64,000 bases of DNA from JALYYC01 sp039922495 (GTDB lineage: Bacteria > Chloroflexota > Dormibacteria > CF-121), in contig JBDTEO010000022.1 of NCBI GenBank assembly GCA_039922495.1, forward strand, positions 9,390 to 73,389, read 5' to 3'. This document shows, piece by piece, positions 48,377-57,376 of the stretch (positions within the stretch are counted from its first letter, which is position 1; every line of letters begins with the position of its first letter). A model generated the notes under the pieces. That model worked only from the letters and a program-made list of their open reading frames with translations, searched no databases and was not told the origin of the DNA. Position numbers and translations under genes: made by a program.

Positions 48377-49712
48377 ACGTTCCGGTTTGGTAGTCGGCGT
48401 CAGCGCCGCGGCCATCGTCGTCGGCGCACTTTCGAGTTCGGCGGCGTTCGCCAGCACCGCCACAGCGCAGCCTGAAGGCGACCCGCTGTTCACCACCGAG
48501 GGCGGTGTAGCCCAACAGTTTCTGGCAGGAGCTCGGACGATTCCACACTGGACGTTCCAGTACACCGACCCGACGAACGGCGTCACCTATCCGATCACCA
48601 TGGTCGGCAATGACCCGAAAACCGGTCTGCCGAGCAATGTCCACACGGTGATCATCCCGCTGAAGATGAACTTCGTGGGGGCGGGCCAGAACACGTCCAG
48701 CCTGAACGACCTTGGCTACGTGGGCTTCCGGGCCCCCGCGCTCACCCACTCCTTTGATGGCTCGTCAAAGGTCGCCGCGACCCTGGGCTCGCCGGTCTTT
48801 ACGGACTACACGTATCCGAACGACCTGGGCGGTGATACCGGGCAGCTTGGCGATACCTTCATGCGCTCCCAGTTCAATAAAATCGGCTCCGCCTATCACG
48901 TCAAGCTCGTCAACGATTCGGTCTTCACGACGCAGACCTTGAACGTGCCCGCCCAGTTCGGCATCGCCTATGTCCGGCCGGTGCCGGCATGGCGCGTGGC
49001 CAACGGGTATCAGGCGGTCCCCGATGTGACAGGTGTTGCGGACGTCAACTGGTTCTCGGTCCAGCTGCAGAACATGATGAAAACGCTGCGCGTGAGCCCG
49101 GAGACGCTTCCGATCTTCCTCACCGACAACGTGCTGCTGTACCAGAAGACGTACACGAACTGCTGCATTCTCGGCTATCACGGAAGTGGCAGCGAGATGC
49201 CCAACTCGCACGGGACCGGGTCGATCAACGGGCAGGGCAACCAGCCCGTGCAGACCTATTCGTACGCGGCGTACGCGACCCCTGGCACATACTCGGGCTT
49301 CGAGACCGATTACACGGGGGTCCGCGGCGCGCCCAGGCCGACCCGCGGCCTGGCCGACATTCATGCGCTCAGTCATGAGATCTCGGAATGGCTCGACGAT
49401 CCATTCACGAACAACGCCGTTAATCCCTGGAAGACGCCCACGGCCCCGCAGTACGGGTGCACCAGGCTCCTCGAGGTCGGCGACCCGGTGGTCGGCGTCT
49501 GGTTCGGTCTCAACGGCAACGTCTTCGACGGCGCCAAGGCCTACAACCAGTGGCACCCCGAGGACGAAGTCTTCGCCCAGTGGTTCGGTCGCGGCGGCGT
49601 AGAGGCAGCGGGCTACCACTCCTACACCAATCGTTTGACCTTCATGGGCTCGCGGACGATCGGCCTCGGCGGTGCATACACGGGATTTGGCAGCTACGCG
49701 CTGGGCTGCTAG
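48363..49712 (+). CDS. Secreted protein with HExxE motif, function unknown
   Basis: 449 residues; signal peptide KRSGLVVGVSAAAIVVGALSSSAAFASTA. The mature protein has no family I can name. SHEISEWLDDP at His338-Glu342 has the HExxE form of some zinc metallopeptidases, set in ADIHALSHEISEWLDDPF, so a secreted metal hydrolase is possible. A CC pair (NCCILGYHG) and a C-terminal Cys (YALGC) are present. TTG 48363 is fixed by GGAGGGAAG 6 bases upstream. It shares promoter style, TTG start and export with its neighbours. Confidence 0.65.
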   Translation: MIRFKRSGLVVGVSAAAIVVGALSSSAAFASTATAQPEGDPLFTTEGGVAQQFLAGARTIPHWTFQYTDPTNGVTYPITMVGNDPKTGLPSNVHTVIIPLKMNFVGAGQNTSSLNDLGYVGFRAPALTHSFDGSSKVAATLGSPVFTDYTYPNDLGGDTGQLGDTFMRSQFNKIGSAYHVKLVNDSVFTTQTLNVPAQFGIAYVRPVPAWRVANGYQAVPDVTGVADVNWFSVQLQNMMKTLRVSPETLPIFLTDNVLLYQKTYTNCCILGYHGSGSEMPNSHGTGSINGQGNQPVQTYSYAAYATPGTYSGFETDYTGVRGAPRPTRGLADIHALSHEISEWLDDPFTNNAVNPWKTPTAPQYGCTRLLEVGDPVVGVWFGLNGNVFDGAKAYNQWHPEDEVFAQWFGRGGVEAAGYHSYTNRLTFMGSRTIGLGGAYTGFGSYALGC

Positions 49713-49729
49713 TCGTAAGTCGACGGTAC

Positions 49730-49757
49730 AAAGGCTGGGCCGGAAGGTCCGGCCTTT
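49730..49757 (+). terminator. 12-bp GGAA-capped hairpin
   Basis: AAAGGCTGGGCC, GGAA, GGTCCGGCCTTT: a 12-bp stem with two G-U pairs and a tetraloop, in the 91-base gap between two secreted-protein genes. The A- and T-rich ends make it terminator-like. Confidence 0.6.
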
Positions 49758-49803
49758 GGCGTTCGATCGGGAAGGATGGCTCGATGTTCAGGGAGGAAGG
49801 CCT

Positions 49804-51546
49804 GTGATTCAACATCGATGGCGCTTCAAGAAGAGTCTTTTGGTCATGGCCGCCGCGGTTGCGGTCGTGGCGGGGGCAGTCCCCGCACTGGCGGCGGGTG
49901 ATGTGCTCGTGACGAACGGGAGTCCCGTGGGCCCGTTCTCGCAGAACAAGCAGAATGAGCCCGCGCTCGCGGTTGATGCGAATCACCCGAACATCCTGGC
50001 GGCCGGGACAAACGAAGAGGTCGACATGGAGGGCTGCAACGCGGGTGACCCAACCACCTGCCCCTTCACCCAGGGCGTGGGTGTTTCCGGGGTGTACTTC
50101 TCGTTTGACAACGGCAGCAGCTGGACCCAGCCGACCTACACCGGCTGGACGGCGCGAAACTGCCTCGGGCCGGCAGCCTGCCAACCCACCGTCGGACCGA
50201 TCGGAACGCTGCCCAGGTACTACGAGGCCGGGCTGGTCTCCGACGGCGACCCGGCGCTTGCCTTTGGACCGCGGCGTGGCGCCAACGGGGCCTTCTCCTG
50301 GGGGAGCGGCTCGCGCCTCTACTACGCCAACCTGACCTCGAATTTCGGAACGACCAAGCGAGACGAGACGTTCAAGGGTTTTGAGGGGATCGCGGTCTCC
50401 CGAACGGACGACGTCGTTTCCGCCGCGGCTGGGAACAACAATGCCTGGATGGCGCCAGTCGTGATCAGCAAGCAGTCCTCGACGGTGTTCAGCGACAAGG
50501 AACAGGTCTGGGCGGATAACGCCTCCAGTAGCCCATTCTTTGGCAACGTCTATGTCTGCAACGCGGCGTTCCGCGGGCAGGAAAAGGGCCGCGCGGCCCC
50601 GGCGCCACTGGTGGTGGTGACCTCGACCGATGGCGGCGATACCTGGCGGCAGAGCCAGATCAGCAGCGCCGTCAACAACAGCCAGCACAATCCGCCCGAT
50701 GGCTGCACCGTCCGGACCGACAGCCATGGGGTGGTCTACGTCTTCGGCCTCGGCACCAACTCCAGCAAGCAGACCGGTGAGCTGCTCTCCCGCTCGTTCG
50801 ATGGCGGCAAGAGCTTCGAGCCCTTTCGGTTCCTCTTCCCGGTGGTCAAGCCCGGCGTGTTCGACCCGGCCCTCGGCCGCCCCGTGATGGACGGGATCGC
50901 CGGCGCGCGCGTCGACCTGGCGGCAGCACCGAGCGTTGACATCGCCAACGGTGCGCCGACCGGTGCGGATGCCACCAATGAGCTGCTGATCAACTGGGCC
51001 GACGGGCCGCTGAACAGCGAACGGTCCCTGGTGCGCTACTCGACGGATCAGGGTCAGACCTGGAACGGACCGCTGACCGCCTCGATAAGTCCTGACCGGC
51101 CGTTCTACACGGCGATCAGCATTTCGCCCAACGGGACGGATGCCTACCTGGTCTACGACGCATACCTGGCGGAGTACCAGCCCACGACCAGCACGCCGCG
51201 GCCGATGCAGGCGGTGGTGAAGCACGCGGATATCGCGCCGGGTGGCGCACCGGGTTTCTTCGCCGAGCTCAATCGAGGCGTGATCGGTGACGCGCGTGGA
51301 TCGAGCCAGAACGGGCTCACCGCCGAATTCTTCGGTGACTACGTCTATGCCGTGGCGACCCGTTCGTACGGGTCGGCAGTGTGGAACGATGCGCGCAACG
51401 AGGCCGATTGTCCGGCCATCGACGCCTACCGAATGGCGGTGGAAGGCGGGCCGGCCGCGCCGAGGCCTGCGCCCGGCACGGATTGTCCCGCGAACTTCGG
51501 CAACAGCGACATCTACGGCGGCAGCTACTCGGACCCAACTCCCTAA
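49804..51546 (+). CDS. Secreted exo-alpha-sialidase-like BNR protein
   Basis: 580 residues; signal peptide RWRFKKSLLVMAAAVAVVAGAVPALAAG. Asp-box motifs are SFDNGSSW, STDGGDTW, SFDGGKSF and STDQGQTW, one per propeller blade, and NEPALAVDANHPNILAAGTNE opens the first blade. It is similar in style but not in sequence to the BNR protein at 46051. True sialidase catalytic residues cannot be confirmed. GGGAGGAAGG before GTG 49804 sets the start; a longer frame from 49672 lacks this support. A bidirectional terminator follows. Confidence 0.75.
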   Translation: MIQHRWRFKKSLLVMAAAVAVVAGAVPALAAGDVLVTNGSPVGPFSQNKQNEPALAVDANHPNILAAGTNEEVDMEGCNAGDPTTCPFTQGVGVSGVYFSFDNGSSWTQPTYTGWTARNCLGPAACQPTVGPIGTLPRYYEAGLVSDGDPALAFGPRRGANGAFSWGSGSRLYYANLTSNFGTTKRDETFKGFEGIAVSRTDDVVSAAAGNNNAWMAPVVISKQSSTVFSDKEQVWADNASSSPFFGNVYVCNAAFRGQEKGRAAPAPLVVVTSTDGGDTWRQSQISSAVNNSQHNPPDGCTVRTDSHGVVYVFGLGTNSSKQTGELLSRSFDGGKSFEPFRFLFPVVKPGVFDPALGRPVMDGIAGARVDLAAAPSVDIANGAPTGADATNELLINWADGPLNSERSLVRYSTDQGQTWNGPLTASISPDRPFYTAISISPNGTDAYLVYDAYLAEYQPTTSTPRPMQAVVKHADIAPGGAPGFFAELNRGVIGDARGSSQNGLTAEFFGDYVYAVATRSYGSAVWNDARNEADCPAIDAYRMAVEGGPAAPRPAPGTDCPANFGNSDIYGGSYSDPTP

Positions 51547-51568
51547 CTAACGGGGACGGGCAAACAAG

Positions 51569-51599
51569 AGAGGGCGCCATTGCGGCGCCCTCTTTGTTA
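51569..51599. terminator. Bidirectional intrinsic terminator
   Basis: AGAGGGCGCC, loop ATTGC, GGCGCCCTCT (51569-51593): a perfect 10-bp stem, followed by TTGTTAT on + and preceded by AACAAG read on -. It separates the convergent BNR and HtrA-like genes. Confidence 0.85.
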
Positions 51600-52508
51600 T
51601 TGCTTGAGCTCCCCGGGGATGATGGTGCGCTTGACCAGGTCGGTGCCGCGCAGCAGCTGCGCCTCGGCGGGGATGCCAACCGGCCAGTCGGTCAGGAAAT
51701 GCTGGAGGTCATCGAGGCTCTTCATCGCGTGACCCGCGAGCCCCACCAGGACGTCCTCCTTGAGCACGCCGGCCCGCTGGGCGGGTCCGTTGGGATCGAG
51801 ATTCGCCACTCGGACGCCGGCCTCCTGCTCGAGATGGTAGTACCGGGTGACGCGACGATGGATCGGCCACGGGACGCCGGTGATCCCGAGGTACGATCGG
51901 ATCACGCGGCCATCGCGAAGCAGGAGCGAGACGACCCGCTGGGCGGTATTGCTCGGCACGGCGAAACAGATGCCCTGGGCCGACGCGATGATCGCCGTGT
52001 TGATCCCGACCACCTGGCCCCGGCTGTCCACCAGCGGGCCGCCGGAGTTGCCGGGATTGAGGGCGGCGTCGGTCTGGATCATGTTCTCGATCGTCCGGCC
52101 GCTCTGGGCGCGCATCGTCCGGCCGACGGCGCTGACGACGCCGGCGGTGACGGTTGACTGGAAGCCGAAGGGGTGGCCGATGGCGACCACCAGCTGCCCG
52201 ACCCGGAGCTGGCTGGAGTCGCCCAGGCGGGCATGGGGGAGACCGGTGGCGGGGGCCCGGAGCACCGCGAGGTCCGTGTGCGGATCCTTGCCGATCAGCT
52301 CCGCTCTGAGGCTGGTGCCGTCGCGAAGCGTCAGCTCATAGGCTTTCACGGCGGTGACCACGTGGCTGTTCGTGAGCGCGTACCCGTCGGGCGTGATCAC
52401 CAGGCCGGTCCCGACGCCGCTGACGCCGACCACCGCCGGTCCGACGGTGTCGACGACGGAAATCACGGCCTGGGAGTAGGCGTCGAGCAGCTGGGAATCC
52501 GAGATCAT
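51597..52508 (-). CDS. HtrA/DegP-like serine protease with PDZ domain
   Basis: 303 residues. The trypsin-like triad is His49 (TNSHVV), Asp79 (HTDLAVL) and Ser155 (NPGNSGGPL). A C-terminal PDZ domain spans ~205-295 (GVRVANLDPNGPAQRAGVLKEDVLVGLAGHAMKSLDDL). No signal peptide or membrane helix precedes the protease domain when starting at ATG 52508, so it appears cytosolic, unlike most HtrA proteins. A longer frame upstream to 52727 is unconserved and overlaps the divergent gene. Role: protein quality control. Confidence 0.9.
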   Translation of the reverse strand: MISDSQLLDAYSQAVISVVDTVGPAVVGVSGVGTGLVITPDGYALTNSHVVTAVKAYELTLRDGTSLRAELIGKDPHTDLAVLRAPATGLPHARLGDSSQLRVGQLVVAIGHPFGFQSTVTAGVVSAVGRTMRAQSGRTIENMIQTDAALNPGNSGGPLVDSRGQVVGINTAIIASAQGICFAVPSNTAQRVVSLLLRDGRVIRSYLGITGVPWPIHRRVTRYYHLEQEAGVRVANLDPNGPAQRAGVLKEDVLVGLAGHAMKSLDDLQHFLTDWPVGIPAEAQLLRGTDLVKRTIIPGELKQ

Positions 52509-52550
52509 GCCGCCCGTCTTACCCCTTCCGCCCGGCCTCAAACAACCTAC

Positions 52551-52556
52551 TATGAT
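52551..52556 (+). promoter_or_regulatory. -10 element upstream of the small gene at 52566
   Basis: TATGAT ends 9 bases before ATG 52566, implying a 2-3 base leader. Confidence 0.4.
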
Positions 52557-52565
52557 GTTGCCCGA

Positions 52566-52856
52566 ATGGGGACGAGTGATTCGATGAAAGGGATGCTGGA
52601 TTTCAGCCGGCTGATGGAAGGGGAGAACCGGAAGACGACGGACCCCGACGACGTTGCGCATTGGCGTGCGGTTTACGCGGACCTGGTCGGGTTCAAGCAA
52701 AAGATGCTCGTAGAGACGCAACAGCATATCGAGGCGGTGCCGACCACCGAGACCGAGCTGGGGAAAAACGACCTGCCATTCCTCGAAGCGGAAATGGAGC
52801 GCCTGCAGCGTGGCCTCGCCTTCTGGGAGGGGCGGCGCCGAGAAATCGGTCGCTGA
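52566..52856 (+). CDS. Small conserved-looking helical protein
   Basis: 96 residues, not recognised. Mostly alpha-helical and charged (GMLDFSRLMEGENRKTTDPDDVAHWRAVYADLVGFKQKML, FLEAEMERLQRGLAFWEGRRREI), with a C-terminal amphipathic helix that could be a coiled coil. ATG 52566 is preceded by a -10 but no ribosome-binding site; ATG 52584 (MKGMLDF) is an alternative. It diverges from the protease gene. Confidence 0.6.
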   Translation: MGTSDSMKGMLDFSRLMEGENRKTTDPDDVAHWRAVYADLVGFKQKMLVETQQHIEAVPTTETELGKNDLPFLEAEMERLQRGLAFWEGRRREIGR

Positions 52857-52983
52857 GGTCTAACCGGCCCATTCCGAGTGGGCCATTTGGCGGTCTGCCG
52901 GGTCCGAAGGTCGCATTGCCGGCCGATAAGGCGGATTGCAACGATCGCCGAAACCCGGCGACGCGATTATCGGGACGAACCAA

Positions 52984-54678
52984 ATGCGGCTTCCCATCCG
53001 CTATAAGATCATCCTGCCATTCGCCGTCCTGCTGGTTTTTGTTGGCGTGGTTGGGACCGGGGTGGCGACGGCCAGGCTGACCAGCGCGGCCTCCGCCGAG
53101 TACGACGGCAAGCTGCTCGATAGCAGCGTGGTCGCCAATCAATCCCTCGCGCAGTTGGAAGCCGATCGCGTGGCCCAGCTCCGGGCCGCGACCAATACGG
53201 TGGGCGTCCCGGACGGGCTGGCGGCGCAGGATCGCGCCACGCTCGAGCGTCTCCTGACCCCGATTGCGGCCAACGCGCAGCCTGCCAGTCTCGTCATCCA
53301 CGCGCTGAACCCGCGCGGGGAAAACGTCGTCACGATCCTGGGCGGTCCTAGCGGCGGGTCCGCCTCGGCGGTGTCCGCCGACCCGATCGACTTCTCTCGG
53401 GGGACCGAGGTCACGCGCGTCCTGGCAGGCCGGAGCGACGCCTTCGGCGATCGGTATCTCTTTCTAAGCACGGAGCGAGCGCCCATGCTCTACTGGGTCG
53501 GTCCCGTGCGGAGCCATGGCGGAGTGGTTGGCGCCATCCTGATCGGTCAGCGGCTCGCCGACATCGCCCAGGCGATCCAGGGATCCGCCTTCTATAGCCT
53601 TGATGGCCAGCTGCTGGCCAGTTCGCTCCCCAGTCCGACGACGCTTGATGGCGCTATCACGCGCCGGATCACCGCGCAGAATGCTGCCCCGCGCGACGCC
53701 AGTGAAGCCGGGCACAACTATCGGTCGCTGTTTAGCGAGTGGATCATGCGGGGAACGACGCTCGGATACCTCGGGGTGCAGGTCAATACCGACCAGCTGG
53801 AGAGCTCGGTCATCCAGGTGCGCCTGATCCTCACCCTGGTGTTCACGGCCGCGGCCCTCCTGACCCTGCTGGTCGGCGGGGTGACCGCCTCCCTGCTGAC
53901 CCGCCCGATCGATCTCCTGGTCCGCTCGATGCGGACCATTTCCGCCGGCGACCTGCACCATCGCGCGCCGGTCAAATCGCATGACGAGATCGGCTACCTC
54001 GCCCAGGCGCTCAACGAGATGGCCAGCAGCCTCGAGGAGAAGACCGCTGCTCTCGAAGAAACCTACTTTGCCAGCATGGAAGCCCTGGCCCGTGCAATTG
54101 ACGCGCGAGACCCATCGACCTTCGGTCACTCAGCGCGTGTGGCGGCCATCAGCCTGGAGATCGCGGAAGAGATGGGGTTGTCCCCGAATGACCGGGAGGC
54201 CCTGCGCCGGAGTGCGCTGCTTCACGACATCGGCAAGATCGGGATCGATGACCACGTGCTCCGCAAGCCCGGGCCACTGAGTGCCGAAGAAGCGGGCGAC
54301 ATGCAGGAGCATCCGCGGATCGGGCACGACATGCTAAAAGGGCTGCGCTTCCTGGAGGCGAGCCTGCCGGGCGTGCTGCACCACCATGAGCGGTGGGACG
54401 GTCGGGGCTACCCGTACGGCCTGGCCGGCACCCAGATCCCGGTGTCGGTGCGAATCCTGACCGTGGCCGACGTCTTCGATGCCATGACCTCTGACCGGCC
54501 ATACCGCAAGGACATGGGGGTCGAGCAGGCGACCGACGCCATCCGGCACGATGTCGGCATCCGCTTCGATGCGGACGTCGTCACGGCCTTCCTGAAGCGC
54601 CGCGACGCGATCGTGGCCCGGCTGGCCAAGATGGGCAAGGTCAGCACCGCGGCAGCCCGGCCCGCGGAGGCCGCTTGA
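52984..54678 (+). CDS. Membrane HD-GYP c-di-GMP phosphodiesterase with sensor and HAMP
   Basis: 564 residues. Transmembrane helix 1 (about 8-30), a ~245-residue extracellular cache-like sensor, helix 2 (about 288-312), HAMP (LTRPIDLLVRSMRTISAGDLHHRAPVKSHDEIGYLAQALNEM) and an HD-GYP domain follow in order. HD is HDIGKIG at His414, then HHHERWDGRGYP with the GYP at 475-477 and RILTVADVFDAMTSDRPYR, all intact, so active hydrolysis of cyclic di-GMP is expected. ATG 52984 lacks a good ribosome site; an earlier TTG at 52936 is less likely. Confidence 0.9.
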   Translation: MRLPIRYKIILPFAVLLVFVGVVGTGVATARLTSAASAEYDGKLLDSSVVANQSLAQLEADRVAQLRAATNTVGVPDGLAAQDRATLERLLTPIAANAQPASLVIHALNPRGENVVTILGGPSGGSASAVSADPIDFSRGTEVTRVLAGRSDAFGDRYLFLSTERAPMLYWVGPVRSHGGVVGAILIGQRLADIAQAIQGSAFYSLDGQLLASSLPSPTTLDGAITRRITAQNAAPRDASEAGHNYRSLFSEWIMRGTTLGYLGVQVNTDQLESSVIQVRLILTLVFTAAALLTLLVGGVTASLLTRPIDLLVRSMRTISAGDLHHRAPVKSHDEIGYLAQALNEMASSLEEKTAALEETYFASMEALARAIDARDPSTFGHSARVAAISLEIAEEMGLSPNDREALRRSALLHDIGKIGIDDHVLRKPGPLSAEEAGDMQEHPRIGHDMLKGLRFLEASLPGVLHHHERWDGRGYPYGLAGTQIPVSVRILTVADVFDAMTSDRPYRKDMGVEQATDAIRHDVGIRFDADVVTAFLKRRDAIVARLAKMGKVSTAAARPAEAA

Positions 54679-55571
54679 TGTCGCGGCCCTCGCGCAAGGG
54701 CTTCCGCAGCCTGATCCTGATCCCGATCTTCGGCGGACTCTTCTGGGTGACGGCCTTGATCGCCTCGACGATCCCCGGGCTCTTGGTGCTCGGGGTCAAC
54801 GTCCATGGGCTCGGCACCGCCAGTTATGCGGCCGATCCCACCGTAGCGCTGGCGCCCCTGTCGCAGCAGATCTACAATGACGTCAGCCGCGACACGGGGA
54901 CGGTGGCGACCCCGGGCGGCGACCCAACGCCCATTTCGAGCCCAACGCCCGTGCCGGGTCCGACACCGGTGCCGAGCCCAACCCTACAGCCGCTGCCGGT
55001 GGCCAGCCCGCTGCCAACGCTCCCACCGGTCCCGAGCATCCTGCCGTCCCCGACGCCGACGCCAACGGCCGGATGGGGGACCATCACGGGCCAGGTCATC
55101 GACAGCGTGACCCGCCTTGGAATTGCCGCGGCGACCGTCACCAGCACCCCCGGTGCCTCGACCACCACCGACGCCAATGGCAATTTCGCCTTTTCGCTCG
55201 CTGCCGGCACGTACACCCTGACGGCCAGTGCCACCGGCTATAGCAGCGCCAGCCAGTCGGTCAGCGTCAGTGGAGGCGGGCACGTCACCGTCAGCATCAA
55301 GTTGGCCGGTGTGGTGGGGGCCGCCACCGGATCGATCAAGGGATCGGTCACCCAAAAAAGCACGACGATGCCGGTCGTCGCGGCCACGATCACCCTCTCG
55401 AACGGCCTGGCCGCCGAGACCGACCTCGCCGGCGGCTTCGGGTTTCCCGTGGTGTCGAACGGTACCTACACGCTGACGGTGTCAGCGCTGAACTACGTAA
55501 CCCAGAGTGTGAGCGTCACGGTTCGGGGCGGCCACGTGACCAACGTCTCGGTCGCCCTGGTCCACGCTTAG
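54678..55571 (+). CDS. Membrane-anchored Pro-rich protein with two carboxypeptidase-regulatory-like domains
   Basis: 297 residues. One N-terminal helix (about 10-38), then a Pro/Thr/Ser linker (PTPVPGPTPVPSPTLQPLP) and two beta-sandwich CarboxypepD_reg-like repeats: ITGQVIDSVTRLGIAAATVTSTPGASTTTDANGNFAFSLAAGTYTLTASATGY and SIKGSVTQKSTTMPVVAATITLSNGLAAETDLAGGFGFPVVSNGTYTLTVSALNY. Such domains are extracellular spacers or ligand binders. The ATG overlaps the HD-GYP stop (TGATG), so the pair is coupled. Convergent with the second HD-GYP gene (overlap 4 bases). Confidence 0.8.
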   Translation: MSRPSRKGFRSLILIPIFGGLFWVTALIASTIPGLLVLGVNVHGLGTASYAADPTVALAPLSQQIYNDVSRDTGTVATPGGDPTPISSPTPVPGPTPVPSPTLQPLPVASPLPTLPPVPSILPSPTPTPTAGWGTITGQVIDSVTRLGIAAATVTSTPGASTTTDANGNFAFSLAAGTYTLTASATGYSSASQSVSVSGGGHVTVSIKLAGVVGAATGSIKGSVTQKSTTMPVVAATITLSNGLAAETDLAGGFGFPVVSNGTYTLTVSALNYVTQSVSVTVRGGHVTNVSVALVHA

Positions 55572-57322
55572 CGGCCGACGACGTGGAGGCGCCAACCGGT
55601 CAGGTCGTCCGGCTCGGGATGATGATGGACCTCGTTCTGGGGGACTTCGGTCATCATGGTCTCGATCTCGCGCTGGCTCTTGATGAGGGCGGTGACCACC
55701 TCCGGATCGAAATGGCTGCCTGACCCCTTGAGGATCTCACCCTTGGCATATTCGAAGGTGCGCGCCGCGCGGTATGGCCGGTCGGAGGTCATGGCGTCGA
55801 GCGCATCGGCAACCGCGAGGATGCGGGCGCCAAGCGGGATCTCGTCCTCGCGAACCTGGTCCGGATACCCATTGCCGTCCCAGCGCTCGTGGTGGTGGCG
55901 GATCAAGGGGAGCACCGGCTCGAGGAAGTCGATCCCCCTCAGCATGTCGACACCGATCACCGGGTGCTTCTGCATCCGAATCTGTTCCTCGGGGTCGAGA
56001 CGGGCCTGCTTGCGGAGAATGAGGTCCTCGATGCCGATCTTGCCAATGTCATGCAGCACACTGGCTCGCTTGATGGCCGCGATCTCGGATTCGTCGCAGC
56101 CGAGAGCCAGGCCAAGGATCACGGCATAATCGCCGACCCGCTGCGTGTGGCCGTGCGTGTAGGGATCGCGGGCCTCCACCGCGGCGGCGAGCGCCTCGAT
56201 CGTCATCAGGTAGGTGTCCTGCAGCTGGGTCATCGTCTTCTTGAGCGTGGCGCTCTTCTCTTTGAGGCTGCGCGTCATCTGGTTGAACGAGGTCGTCAAT
56301 TCACCGATCTCGTCATGCGTAGTGACGGGGGCCTGGTGGTCGAGGTCGCCGGCACTGACGAGCCGCGTCGCCTCGACGAGTTGGTGCACTGGCCGCGTGA
56401 TGCGCCGTGCCAGCCAGATGCCGATGGCGAGCGTGAGAAGGACGCCGGCGAGGAAGAGGGACGCCATGATCAGGCGCAGCTGGCTGGTGTCCTCGATCAG
56501 ACCGGCGCTCGAGGCCACGGTCCCCACGTAGCCGAGCGCCGTGCCGCGGCTGATCCAGGGCGAGAGCAGTTCCAAGCCGGGGCCCCCGGTCGACCGGGTC
56601 AACTCGACGACGCTCGTGGAACTGATCCGGTTTCGCGTCGCCTGGTTCAACGCCAGGTTCGCCCACTGGTCGGACGACACGCCGAGCGAGCTGCTGAGCA
56701 CGAGGCCGTGGCTGTCGTAAAAGGTGACGTCGTTATGGATCGCCGATTTGATCGCCGCCGCGCGGTCGTCGAGGTAGTCACCGACGAGGATGGCCCCAAG
56801 GAGCACGCCACTGGCATTGCGGACCGGCTGGGCGGCGAACACGGCGGGCCGCGGCGCGGCGATCACCAGGTCCATCTGGGCGGCGCCGCCGGTCAGCAGG
56901 TAGGAGAGGCCGGGCCAGCCGCTCAGATCATTGTTCTGGGTGACGGTATCGGCGGTCGTACCGTGTCCGACGACCCCGACGATCTCCCGGCCATTGGCAT
57001 CGACGCTTTCGACAATCGTGTTGGGGTTCAGGATCAGGGCCCGCTCGAGGGCGACCTGGAGGGCCGGTGCCTTGGCCCAGTTCTGGGTGAGGCCCGTGCC
57101 CGTCGTCAGCAGCCGGAGGAGCGAGCGCCGGTCGGCGTCCGCTGACTGCATCATTGATTGGGTCGTGACGCCGTCGTGGATCAGCTGGTTGTCGAAGGCT
57201 TGCTCCCCACGGGCATTCAGCTCGCCGGAGGTGGCCAGGGTGCCGATGGCGCCAATCGCCAGGGTGAGGAGGGCGAAGGGGAGGACGATCTTGAGGGCGA
57301 GGCGGCTTCGAAACCGGGGCAT
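55568..57322 (-). CDS. Membrane HD-GYP c-di-GMP phosphodiesterase, second copy
   Basis: 584 residues with the same layout as the protein at 52984: helix 1, extracellular sensor with YLLTGGAAQMDLVIAAPRPAVFAAQPVRNASGVLLGAILVGDYLD, helix 2, HAMP (RRITRPVHQLVEATRLVSAGDLDHQAPVTTHDEIGEL), then HD-GYP with HDIGKIG at His424, HHHERWDGNGYP with the GYP near 485, and RILAVADALDAMTSDRPYR. It is complete and probably active. The sequences diverge strongly in the sensor, so the two likely respond to different signals. ATG 57322 is close to the only plausible start. Confidence 0.9.
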   Translation of the reverse strand: MPRFRSRLALKIVLPFALLTLAIGAIGTLATSGELNARGEQAFDNQLIHDGVTTQSMMQSADADRRSLLRLLTTGTGLTQNWAKAPALQVALERALILNPNTIVESVDANGREIVGVVGHGTTADTVTQNNDLSGWPGLSYLLTGGAAQMDLVIAAPRPAVFAAQPVRNASGVLLGAILVGDYLDDRAAAIKSAIHNDVTFYDSHGLVLSSSLGVSSDQWANLALNQATRNRISSTSVVELTRSTGGPGLELLSPWISRGTALGYVGTVASSAGLIEDTSQLRLIMASLFLAGVLLTLAIGIWLARRITRPVHQLVEATRLVSAGDLDHQAPVTTHDEIGELTTSFNQMTRSLKEKSATLKKTMTQLQDTYLMTIEALAAAVEARDPYTHGHTQRVGDYAVILGLALGCDESEIAAIKRASVLHDIGKIGIEDLILRKQARLDPEEQIRMQKHPVIGVDMLRGIDFLEPVLPLIRHHHERWDGNGYPDQVREDEIPLGARILAVADALDAMTSDRPYRAARTFEYAKGEILKGSGSHFDPEVVTALIKSQREIETMMTEVPQNEVHHHPEPDDLTGWRLHVVGR

Positions 57323-57376
57323 AATGACGCCGGTGTAACGTCCGAACCCCGCCCGAGCTTGTGACGCCCAGTGGTC

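Noticed and set aside
49642..51225. 527-codon minus-strand frame opposite the second BNR protein
   Set aside because: Shadow frame; the sense gene has a signal peptide, Asp boxes and a ribosome site.
51981..52727. Longer N-terminus of the HtrA-like protease up to 52727
   Set aside because: The extra 73 codons are unconserved and overlap the divergent gene and its -10.
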